A stretch of 64,000 nt of DNA from the NCBI RefSeq assembly GCF_022538115.1, contig NZ_JAKZAL010000007.1, forward strand, positions 171,602 to 235,601, read 5' to 3'. The notes beneath the pieces are model-generated. The model was not told where the DNA came from, did no database searches, and saw only the letters and a list, made by a program, of their open reading frames with translations. Shown piece after piece: positions 15,971 to 23,407 of this stretch; the first letter of the stretch is position 1; the number at the start of each line of letters is the position of its first letter. Origin of the DNA: Cognataquiflexum rubidum (GTDB lineage Bacteria > Bacteroidota > Bacteroidia > Cytophagales > Cyclobacteriaceae). A program made the position numbers and the translations under genes.

Positions 15971-16699
15971 TCATCTCCTCAATACCTCAATGATTTTCTC
16001 CAAATCCTCGCTGATGGTAATGATCCCGATCACCGGTTCATCTCTTCGGCCCGATTCGGTAATGAGTAGCGCTTCTGCCGGATGGGGGTTGCCAAGGCTT
16101 TCAACAAAATATTCCCGGGCCGTTACAAAATCCGTATCCTTCTTGATGATTCTGTAATTTTTGAGTTTGAGGGTACGGGTGATGATGTCTTTGACGTATG
16201 AATCTTTGAATAGCTTCAGCGGTTCTGAAGTTTTGGTCAATTCAGCCATCCACCTTGCAATGGCTTCAAAGTTGATCAAACCTAAAATAAACCCGTCCTG
16301 AATGATAGGTGCCTGACAAAAATCTTTTTCTACAAGGGTCTGAAGGACGGTTACCAGACTGTCCTCAGGGGAAACAGAATAAACAGTTGTCAAAAAATGT
16401 TGGGATACCAAAGGGGGATTCATGAGGATGGCTGATATTTTTTCGATTTCCACGACTACATCTTCCCTCGGATCCGCTACAGGCTTTCCCTGCTTTCTTT
16501 CGGAATGAATAATGGCATTGCGGAGATTCCCAAACAACCTTAGCTGATCTCTATATTGCCTGATGATGAGGTTGGTCTCGCTCATGTCATCGATCAAGTT
16601 GAAGTAACTCACAAAGTTCCTCGCCTCTAAATTTCTCCTTAGAAAATTCTCGATGGCATTGAAGGCTTCCAAAAACCTGTCTGCATTGCTCATTTCCAT
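15971..16699 (-). CDS. HEPN-like domain fused to a CBS pair
   Basis: The protein has 242 residues. Residues 1-95 are all-helical and contain LRNAIIHSER with R60, N61 and H65. This is the RNxxxH form of the HEPN ribonuclease signature. Residues about 103-160 and 168-238 are two CBS motifs (SPEDSLVTVLQTLVEKDFCQAPII, then GLINFEAIARWM; later VIGIITISEDLEKII), which together form a Bateman module of the kind that binds AMP, ATP or similar ligands. I infer a ligand-controlled RNase or RNA-binding protein; the CBS call is firm and the HEPN call rests on the motif and helical context. It lies upstream of tRNA-Ser and its remnant and downstream of ackA, all on the minus strand. Confidence 0.75.
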   Translation of the reverse strand: MEMSNADRFLEAFNAIENFLRRNLEARNFVSYFNLIDDMSETNLIIRQYRDQLRLFGNLRNAIIHSERKQGKPVADPREDVVVEIEKISAILMNPPLVSQHFLTTVYSVSPEDSLVTVLQTLVEKDFCQAPIIQDGFILGLINFEAIARWMAELTKTSEPLKLFKDSYVKDIITRTLKLKNYRIIKKDTDFVTAREYFVESLGNPHPAEALLITESGRRDEPVIGIITISEDLEKIIEVLRR

Positions 16700-16954
16700 A
16701 AAAATCTTATTTTGATATTACAATCACCATTCTCTTAATCAGGACATCATTACTTCCCAAAAACAATTTTCACTTAATCAGCTTCCACCTCTTACCTTTC
16801 ACTTTTAACAATTCAAGTTCTCCACTTTCCACTACACCAAACATCCGTCATCCGACATCGGTCTTTACTTCCAACTTCCATACTTCCCACTTCCAAACTT
16901 ACCTTTCACCTCTTACCTCTTACTTTTCACCAATAACCAACAACTCAATAACCA
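16700..16954. other. Low-complexity pyrimidine-rich spacer
   Basis: The spacer is 255 bases made of short reiterated pieces on the plus strand (cttacctttcac, cttccacttcc, ataaccaac). No gene or hairpin terminator is seen. Similar ataacca pieces lie at 15920-15960 and 18167-18254. Confidence 0.5.
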
Positions 16955-18154
16955 TCAGCCACTCACCAATTCAAAAGTCTGCTTTCCTATCTCCAATTCC
17001 TCATTGGTGGGGACCACCAGAATTTTGACTTTGGATCCTGAAATGTTGATTTCCCGGATGTCTGAACTTCTCTTGGTATTTTTTTCCTGATCCAGATAGA
17101 TTCCAAAAAACTCCATATCCTGACAGACTGCGGCGCGCATTTCTGCATCATTTTCTCCAATGCCTGCCGTAAAGACAATGGCATCCAAGCCATTCAGCGC
17201 AGCGGAAAAAGTGCCGATGTACTTTTGGATCCGGTAAGCATAAAGTTCATAGGCAAGCTTGGCGTCCTCGTTTCCATCCAATATGGCTTGTTTTACATCC
17301 CGCATGTCGCTGTATCCGCAAAGTCCCAACAACCCGCTTTTTTTATTCAGGATGTCATTGACTTCTTTGGAAGTATATCCTCGCTCATGGATCAGGTGGA
17401 AAATAATGGAAGGATCGATATCCCCGCAGCGTGTTCCCATCACAAGCCCGCCCATCGGACCAAGACCCATGGAATGGTCTATGGATTTGCCGTTCTTAAT
17501 AGCGGTCATGCTGCTGCCGTTGCCGAGGTGGATGGTGATGATTTTTGGTTCGGAAATATTCAGGTATTCATTGGTTTTGCGGGATACATACTGATGGCTG
17601 CTACCATGGAATCCATAGGCACGGATACCTAATTTGGTGTACATTTCCTTTGGAATGGCAAAGCGATAAGCCCTGGGAGGCATGGTTTGGTGGAAAGCGG
17701 TATCAAACACAGCTACTTGTTTGGCTAAGGGAAATACCCTTTCGGCAACCGTGATTCCAAGAAGGTTCGGTGGATTGTGTAAAGGCGCCAAGGCAAACAA
17801 TTCTTCAATAATTTTTTTGACTTCACCGGTAATCAAAGTGGTAGCGGCAAACTGCTCGCCGCCATGGACTACGCGGTGACCGATAGCCTTGACTTCCGAC
17901 ATGTCGGACAAAACCCCTTTTTCGGGGTCTATCAAAAGGGCAGTCACTGCCAAAAGGCCTGCCTCATGGTCTTTGATTTCTTGTTGGAATTTGAATACTT
18001 CCTCGGAGCCATGGATATATAATTTGTGGGTCAAAGTGGCATTTTCCAGCCCAATCCTGTCAACCAAGCCACTACATATCGGGGATTCATTAGGCATGTC
18101 AAAAAGCTGGTACTTTAGCGAACTGCTGCCTGAGTTCAAAACAAGAATTTTCAT
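16955..18154 (-). CDS. ackA: Acetate kinase
   Basis: This 399-residue enzyme makes acetyl phosphate and ADP from acetate and ATP, or ATP in the reverse, fermentative direction. The ASKHA-fold motifs are all present: NSGSSSLKYQLF (7-18), GHRVVHGG (about 91-98), DTAFHQTMP, HGSSHQYVS, HLGNGSSMTAI and MGTRCGDIDPS, with VFTAGIGEND near the C-terminus. The length is the family norm. Its usual partner, phosphotransacetylase, is not next to it. The nearest minus-strand neighbours are the NfeD gene upstream (102-base gap of ataacca repeats) and the HEPN-CBS gene downstream (255-base gap). Both gaps are low-complexity, so the gene is probably its own unit. Confidence 0.96.
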   Translation of the reverse strand: MKILVLNSGSSSLKYQLFDMPNESPICSGLVDRIGLENATLTHKLYIHGSEEVFKFQQEIKDHEAGLLAVTALLIDPEKGVLSDMSEVKAIGHRVVHGGEQFAATTLITGEVKKIIEELFALAPLHNPPNLLGITVAERVFPLAKQVAVFDTAFHQTMPPRAYRFAIPKEMYTKLGIRAYGFHGSSHQYVSRKTNEYLNISEPKIITIHLGNGSSMTAIKNGKSIDHSMGLGPMGGLVMGTRCGDIDPSIIFHLIHERGYTSKEVNDILNKKSGLLGLCGYSDMRDVKQAILDGNEDAKLAYELYAYRIQKYIGTFSAALNGLDAIVFTAGIGENDAEMRAAVCQDMEFFGIYLDQEKNTKRSSDIREINISGSKVKILVVPTNEELEIGKQTFELVSG

Positions 18155-18166
18155 TTTCTATGTAAC

Positions 18167-18254
18167 TTAATAACCAATTAACCTAATAACCAATTAACCA
18201 ATAACCAAATACTTGTACTGAGCGGAGTCGTAATAACCAATAACCAATAACCGA
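18167..18254. repeat. Reiterated ATAACCA units with embedded iterated motif
   Basis: At least eight near-tandem copies of taataaccaa/ataaccaat occur, interrupted by CTTGTACTGAGCGGAGTCG (18212-18230). I recall that insert as a frequently repeated intergenic string in Bacteroidota. The stretch fills the space between ackA and the NfeD gene. Confidence 0.6.
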
Positions 18255-18256
18255 TT

Positions 18257-19615
18257 CTATATTTTCTTCACCTTCAAAGAAGTTCCTTCAGTACTGATCA
18301 CTTTGATCTTTTCTCCCTGATCGATGAATTCTCCTCTGGAATAAGCATCATAGACTTCATCGTCGATGATGATTTTGCCGCTTGGCATCAACCGGGTGTT
18401 TGTAATCCCTTCTTTGCCCAAAAGACTGTTTTCATACACCGAAGAAGTGTAGCCCTCTGTCCGCTGTTGGGTCGTGGCTAAAGCAATGGTCCTGAATGCA
18501 CCCCATTTATTTACCTTGGGTGCCAAAAAGAAAATCAACGTCAAAGCAGCGATAGCTGCCAGTATCACTGTCAGCAACGCCACAAACAAATCACCTGCCG
18601 GAACAAATGAAAAATCAAAAGCATCATTTGGAATCATACCAAGGGTCAGCCCGGTAAGGATGCCGAGTATCCCCAGGATTCCAAAAATGCCAAATCCGGG
18701 AATCACAAATATCTCTATCAACAGAAGAATAACTCCAACGATGAAAACAGCGATTTCCCAGTTTTCAGCCAATCCGCTGAGGTAATAAGGGATAAAGTAA
18801 AGAATGATGGCAGTAATAGAGGCTGCCAAAGGAAATCCAACTCCGGGGGTCTGCAATTCGAAATATATCCCCGCAAAGATAATGAGGATCAAAAATCCGC
18901 TTACGGCAGGATTTAAAAAGACAGAAATTATTGATTCGACTGTGGAAGTCGTTTGCTCGATGATCTCATAATCAGAAACGCCCTGCTTGGCGATGACCTC
19001 TTCGATAGAATCGACTTCACCTTCACAAAATCCGTTTTCAATTGCTTCAGAAACAGCAAATGTGATGACCGAGCCTTTTTCACTGATTCCTTCAATTTCG
19101 ATTTCCTCATCTACCATTGCTTCGGCGATTTTGGGATCTCTTCCTTTTGCTTCGGCAGTACTTCGCATCATGGAGCGCATATAGGATTGGTATTTGTCCG
19201 GTGCAGCTTCACCGCCGCCGCCCATGACCACAGTAGCTGCCCCGATGCTTGCTCCGGGAGCCATATAAATGCTGTCGCAGGCGATGGAAATCAATGCCCC
19301 TGCTGACGCTGCATCTTTATTGATCCATACGTGAATAGGGATTTCTGACTCGAGAATCATGGTCCGGATATCATCAGCATCATTGACAGCACCTCCGTAG
19401 GTATCCATTTCAATGATTATCATAGCAGCGGATTGTTTTTTTGCCTCCTCAAGCGCAAGTTTTACCTTACGGTTCATCCTCGGATCAATATTGTCATCAA
19501 TTTTAAAAACATATATTTTCTTTTTGTCAGAGGATGAATCGTCCTGGCTAAATACCTTAGATGATTGAAAAACGAAAATCAGGACCAACAAAATTGAAGT
19601 TAAAAGGGATTTCAT
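18257..19615 (-). CDS. NfeD-family membrane serine protease (ClpP-like)
   Basis: The protein has 452 residues from the ATG at 19615; a longer frame exists upstream but the signal peptide starts here. Residues about 32-240 form the ClpP-like protease domain. The nucleophile is Ser104 in ASAGALIS, and the probable base is Lys141 in DKYQSYMRSMM, as in the archaeal 1510-N protease. A central block of about five membrane helices (about 245-390) and a C-terminal OB-fold (SLLGKEGITNTRLMPSGKIIIDDEVYDAYS) complete the long NfeD form. Long NfeD proteins usually pair with a flotillin/stomatin-like gene and cleave it. No such partner is adjacent here. Confidence 0.9.
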   Translation of the reverse strand: MKSLLTSILLVLIFVFQSSKVFSQDDSSSDKKKIYVFKIDDNIDPRMNRKVKLALEEAKKQSAAMIIIEMDTYGGAVNDADDIRTMILESEIPIHVWINKDAASAGALISIACDSIYMAPGASIGAATVVMGGGGEAAPDKYQSYMRSMMRSTAEAKGRDPKIAEAMVDEEIEIEGISEKGSVITFAVSEAIENGFCEGEVDSIEEVIAKQGVSDYEIIEQTTSTVESIISVFLNPAVSGFLILIIFAGIYFELQTPGVGFPLAASITAIILYFIPYYLSGLAENWEIAVFIVGVILLLIEIFVIPGFGIFGILGILGILTGLTLGMIPNDAFDFSFVPAGDLFVALLTVILAAIAALTLIFFLAPKVNKWGAFRTIALATTQQRTEGYTSSVYENSLLGKEGITNTRLMPSGKIIIDDEVYDAYSRGEFIDQGEKIKVISTEGTSLKVKKI

Positions 19616-19687
19616 ATCATACGCTATTTGAGTTTTGAATATACCAAATATTCCCTTAACAGCCGCAAACACTAATTATATCATTGG

Positions 19688-19720
19688 TTTGTAAGGGAAA
19701 TGTATTTTGACTTATTTTAG
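19688..19720 (+). promoter_or_regulatory. Predicted promoter of the M1 aminopeptidase gene
   Basis: TTTG (19688-19691), a 21-base spacer and TATTTTAG (19713-19720, one mismatch to TAnnTTTG) precede the ATG at 19739 by 18 bases. Confidence 0.5.
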
Positions 19721-19738
19721 AACCAAAACAATTCAATT

Positions 19739-21601
19739 ATGATTAATAAATTCAGTTTAGCAGTTTTAGTAATGGCTTTCTTGGGTGCTTTTGCTGCAGT
19801 TCAGGCCCAAACGGACCGGTGGCAGCAAAAAGTCAAATACATCATGGATGTCACTATGGATGTAGAGAAGAATATCTATAAGGGAACACAAAAATTACAT
19901 TATACCAACAATTCGCCCGATACCCTGACAAGGGCATTTTACCATCTCTATTTCAACGCTTTTCAGCCAAACAGCATGATGGATGTCCGTTCACGTACCA
20001 TTTCTGACCCGGATAGAAGGGTAATGGACAGAATCCAAAAGCTATCTCCTGCAGAAATCGGGATGCTAAAAGTAAATAGTCTAACTATGGATGGAAAAAA
20101 GGTGGACTTTGAGCATGTGGAGACCATATTGGAAGTGAATTTAACCAAACCAATCCTTCCGGGACAGACGGTTGTTTTTGATATGGAGTTTGAGGGGCAG
20201 GTTCCCCTACAGGTAAGAAGGGCAGGCAGGGACAATGCCGAGGGAATCCGCTATTCCATGTCCCAATGGTACCCCAAAATGGCGGCTTATGATAGGAGAG
20301 GATGGCATGCCAATCCCTATGTCGGAAGAGAATTCTATGGCAACTTTGGAGATTTTGATGTGAAAATCACCATTGACAAAACCTACATTCTAGGAGGTAC
20401 CGGCTACCTTCAAAATGCCAATCAGATCGGTCACGGCTATGAAGACGAAGGAGTGACTGTTCCTGTTGCAAAAGGAAAAAACCTTACTTGGCATTTCACA
20501 GCACCCAATGTCCATGATTTTATGTGGGCGGCTGATCCGAATTATACCCACGAAAAAGTAAAAATGGATGATGGTCCAATGGTTCATTTTCTATATGTTA
20601 AAAATGATAAAACCAAAGAAAATTGGGCCAAACTCCAAGGATACACCATGGATGCCATCCAATATATGAGCGATAATTTTGGGAAGTATCCTTATGAGCA
20701 ATTCTCGGTGGTGCAGGGAGGCGACGGAGGTATGGAATACCCGATGTCGACTTTGATCACCGGGCATAGAGGGCTTCAAAGTCTAGTTGGGGTAACAGTG
20801 CACGAGCTCATTCACAGCTGGTATTACGGTGTTCTTGGTTTTAATGAATCTTCAGAACCTTGGTTGGATGAAGGATTTACCACTTGGGGTACAAGTGTGG
20901 TGATGGATGCTGTTTTTAAAAAGGAAGATAAATTTGTTCAGAATGGGGCATATACTTCCTACTTCAGGTTAGCCAAAGCCGGATATGAAGAGCCCTTGAC
21001 CACACATGGTGATCACTATAACCTCAATTCTGCTTATGGACCTGGTACTTATAATAAAGGAGCAGTTTTCGTGGAGCAGTTGGCATATGTTATCGGAAAG
21101 GAAAATTTTGATAAAGCCATGCTGCGGCTATGGAATGACTGGAAATATATGCACCCTAATGGCCATGACGTCATCAGGGTGATGGAAAAAACAAGCGGAT
21201 TGGAGTTGGATTGGTATTATGATTACTTCATCGCTTCGACCAAGACCATTGATTATGGAGTCAAATCTGTGGAAGGAGTGGACAACCAAACCAAAATAAC
21301 TTTGGAAAGGGTGGGTTTAATGCCAATGCCTTTGGACGTTGTCGTCACTTATACCGACGGATCGCAGGAAATGATTTATCTGCCTTTGGTGATCCAAAGA
21401 GGAAACAAACCTGAAGAAAAGGGAATGCCGGCAAGGGCAATGACCGTAAGATGGCCATGGACAAATTATTCCCAGGAGGTTCAGCTTGACAGACCGATTT
21501 CTTCTATCAAATCTGTGGAAATAGATCCAAGCCTGAGGTTGGCTGATGTCAACAGGGCGAATAATAAATTGGATGTCAGTACTTTAATAGAAAAGAAATA
21601 A
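19739..21601 (+). CDS. M1 family aminopeptidase, secreted
   Basis: This is a 620-residue zinc metallopeptidase of the gluzincin M1 family. A signal peptide (MINKFSLAVLVMAFLGAFAAVQAQ) directs export. Zinc ligands are H355 and H359 of HELIHSW and E378 of WLDEGFTTW, in the correct 18-residue spacing after the second His; E356 is the catalytic base. GGMEYPMST (about 329-337) takes the place of the GAMEN exopeptidase loop. The catalytic Tyr is probably in the YNKGAVFVEQL or nearby segment. It is monocistronic, with a promoter at 19688 and a perfect bidirectional terminator right after the stop. It likely degrades peptides in the periplasm or outside the cell. Confidence 0.93.
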   Translation: MINKFSLAVLVMAFLGAFAAVQAQTDRWQQKVKYIMDVTMDVEKNIYKGTQKLHYTNNSPDTLTRAFYHLYFNAFQPNSMMDVRSRTISDPDRRVMDRIQKLSPAEIGMLKVNSLTMDGKKVDFEHVETILEVNLTKPILPGQTVVFDMEFEGQVPLQVRRAGRDNAEGIRYSMSQWYPKMAAYDRRGWHANPYVGREFYGNFGDFDVKITIDKTYILGGTGYLQNANQIGHGYEDEGVTVPVAKGKNLTWHFTAPNVHDFMWAADPNYTHEKVKMDDGPMVHFLYVKNDKTKENWAKLQGYTMDAIQYMSDNFGKYPYEQFSVVQGGDGGMEYPMSTLITGHRGLQSLVGVTVHELIHSWYYGVLGFNESSEPWLDEGFTTWGTSVVMDAVFKKEDKFVQNGAYTSYFRLAKAGYEEPLTTHGDHYNLNSAYGPGTYNKGAVFVEQLAYVIGKENFDKAMLRLWNDWKYMHPNGHDVIRVMEKTSGLELDWYYDYFIASTKTIDYGVKSVEGVDNQTKITLERVGLMPMPLDVVVTYTDGSQEMIYLPLVIQRGNKPEEKGMPARAMTVRWPWTNYSQEVQLDRPISSIKSVEIDPSLRLADVNRANNKLDVSTLIEKK

Positions 21602-21602
21602 C

Positions 21603-21642
21603 AAAAAAGCCTTCAAAAGAATCAACTTTTGAAGGCTTTTTT
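21603..21642. terminator. Bidirectional terminator after the M1 gene
   Basis: AAAAAAGCCTTCAAAAG (21603-21619) and CTTTTGAAGGCTTTTTT (21626-21642) pair perfectly around a 6-base loop, with T runs on both strands. It begins 1 base after the M1 stop. Confidence 0.9.
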
Positions 21643-21658
21643 ATTGATAATAATCCAT

Positions 21659-21689
21659 AAAAAAAGGTGCTGTTTGGCACCTTTTTTTA
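21659..21689. terminator. Bidirectional terminator of the histone H1-like gene
   Basis: AAAAAAAGGTGC (21659-21670) and GCACCTTTTTTT (21677-21688) form a perfect hairpin with T runs on both strands. It lies 9 bases beyond the stop of the minus-strand gene at 21698. Confidence 0.85.
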
Positions 21690-21697
21690 TTTTTGAA

Positions 21698-21874
21698 TTA
21701 TTCTGCGTTTTTCTTCTCTTGAACTTCGGTACGGATTTCCTGTGCCAAGTTTTTAAGATCCTGCATACCCTTTCTTACACGGGTACCAGCAGCTTGATTG
21801 CCTTTGTCATAGAATTTTTCAAAATCTCCTTCAAGTCCAAGGACGAGATCTTTTAGTTCGCTAAATCTGCTCAT
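21698..21874 (-). CDS. Histone H1-like small DNA-binding protein
   Basis: This short gene encodes 58 residues. Its sequence opens MSRFSELKDLVLGLEGDF, continues EKFYDKGNQAAGTRVRKGMQ and ends in a coiled-coil-like, lysine-containing tail (LKNLAQEIRTEVQEKKNAE). This is the conserved short histone H1-like protein of Bacteroidota, which is probably an abundant nucleoid-associated protein; AAGTRVRKGMQDLK is the diagnostic core. Unlike chlamydial Hc1 it lacks a long lysine/alanine tail. It is transcribed alone from an AT-rich 5' region and stops at a strong hairpin. The start is ATG at 21874. Confidence 0.85.
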   Translation of the reverse strand: MSRFSELKDLVLGLEGDFEKFYDKGNQAAGTRVRKGMQDLKNLAQEIRTEVQEKKNAE

Positions 21875-21975
21875 ATTAAAAGTCAGTTTTTAAGGTTGAT
21901 GATAAGTTTATTTGTGCGGTCAATATAGCTAAATTGTTTATAAAACAACACAACAAAGCCCTTTTTTGCCTTTAA

Positions 21976-23226
21976 TTATTCACCAAAAGACATCGCCATT
22001 TCAGTATTTCTGTAATAACCGCTTGTTAGTTTGTCTTTTACGGCTTCGAAGGCTGCAATTGTTTCATTTACGTCATCGATGGTATGTACAGCCGTAGGGA
22101 TCAATCTGAGGATGATCATGCCTTTTGGAATTACAGGATAAATGACCACTGAGCAGAAAATGTTATAATTTTCTCTCAAGTCTCTTGTCAAAGTTGCCGC
22201 TTCACCGACGGTTCCGTTAAGGACTACCGGAGTAACAGGGGAGTTTGATTTTCCTGTGCTGAATCCTTTTTCTTTCAATCCGTTTCTCAAAGCATGGACG
22301 ATTTTCCAAAGGTTTTCTTTCAATTCGGGTTTGGTTCTGATCAAATCCAATCTCTTCAAAGCTCCTTCTACCAAAAGCATCGGCAATGATTTTGCAAAAA
22401 TCTGTGACCTCATATTGTATTTGAGGAATTGGATGACATGTTTTTCTCCCGCAATAAATGCTCCGATAGATGCCATTGACTTAGCAAAAGTGGAGAAATA
22501 TAAATCTATCTGATCCTGTACTCCTTGCTCTTCACCGGCACCTGCGCCTGTTTTACCCAAAGTTCCGAATCCATGTGCATCGTCTACCAATAATCTGAAT
22601 TCATATTTTTCCTTCAATGCCACGATATCAGCAAGTCTGCCCTGATCACCGGTCATGCCAAATACACCTTCTGTAATTACAAGTACCCCGCCTCCGGTTT
22701 CTTCAGCGAGCTTGGTAGCCCGCTGCAATTGTTTCTCGCAGCTTTCTATATCATTGTGTGGAAACACATATCTTTTACCTAAATGCATTCTCAACGCATC
22801 GATGATGCAGGCATGGCATTCGCTGTCATATACGACTACATCTTTTCTATCCAAAATAGAATCGATGACGGACATGATACCTTGGTATCCGTAATTGAGC
22901 AGGTAAGCGCTTTCTTTGCCAACAAAAGCCGCAAGTTCTCTTTCCAACAGCTCGTGAAGGTCTGTTTGTCCCGACATCATTCTAGCGCCCATAGGATAAG
23001 CTGCTCCCCACTTCGCAGCAGCATCTGCATCAGCTTTTCTCACTTCGGGATGGTTGGCGAGACCCAAGTAGTTGTTTAGACTCCAGGTCAAGACTTCTTT
23101 TCCCTTAAATCTCATCCTCGGGGCGATTTCTCCTTCTAATTTTGGAAATGCGAAATAGCCTTCTGCTAGCTCAGAGTGCTTGCCCAAAGGGCCAAGGTTG
23201 GTTTGTAATTTTGCGAATAAATCCAA
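21976..23226 (-). CDS. Alpha-oxoamine synthase, serine palmitoyltransferase-like
   Basis: This 416-residue PLP enzyme has aminotransferase fold type I. Members condense an amino acid with an acyl-CoA and release CO2. Key residues are His138 (SECHACI, stacking on PLP), Asp215 and His218 (DDAHGFG), and the PLP lysine K249 in STFAKSMASIGAF. The SxxKSMA context is closer to Bacteroidota serine palmitoyltransferase-type enzymes (sphingolipid synthesis) than to 2-amino-3-ketobutyrate ligase or BioF. A cysteate acyltransferase (sulfonolipid route) is the main alternative. The only possible start is a TTG at 23226, because a stop lies five codons upstream and the next ATG is at codon 38. A consensus promoter lies at 23286-23317. 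Confidence 0.82.
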   Translation of the reverse strand: MDLFAKLQTNLGPLGKHSELAEGYFAFPKLEGEIAPRMRFKGKEVLTWSLNNYLGLANHPEVRKADADAAAKWGAAYPMGARMMSGQTDLHELLERELAAFVGKESAYLLNYGYQGIMSVIDSILDRKDVVVYDSECHACIIDALRMHLGKRYVFPHNDIESCEKQLQRATKLAEETGGGVLVITEGVFGMTGDQGRLADIVALKEKYEFRLLVDDAHGFGTLGKTGAGAGEEQGVQDQIDLYFSTFAKSMASIGAFIAGEKHVIQFLKYNMRSQIFAKSLPMLLVEGALKRLDLIRTKPELKENLWKIVHALRNGLKEKGFSTGKSNSPVTPVVLNGTVGEAATLTRDLRENYNIFCSVVIYPVIPKGMIILRLIPTAVHTIDDVNETIAAFEAVKDKLTSGYYRNTEMAMSFGE

Positions 23227-23285
23227 GGCTAAATTCTTTTAGGTTTTACAAATTTGTGTATGGATATGACATCCATTAAATCGGG

Positions 23286-23317
23286 CAAAACTAACACAAA
23301 TAGTCCATCCTTGCAAA
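23286..23317 (-). promoter_or_regulatory. Consensus promoter of the alpha-oxoamine synthase gene
   Basis: On the minus strand TTTG (23317-23314), a 20-base spacer and TAGTTTTG (23293-23286) match the Bacteroidota consensus exactly. The predicted leader is about 50 bases. Confidence 0.65.
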
Positions 23318-23407
23318 AATCCAATTCCAAAACAAATATTCTTTTACTAACTCACATTAATTTACTTACTTCGCAGGACAAGTTTTTTAAAAGAAATAAA
23401 CCCAATT

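Noticed and set aside
18167..18254. ATAACCA repeats as a CRISPR array
   Set aside because: Units are only 7-10 bases, directly adjacent and without unique spacers. No cas gene is present in the window.
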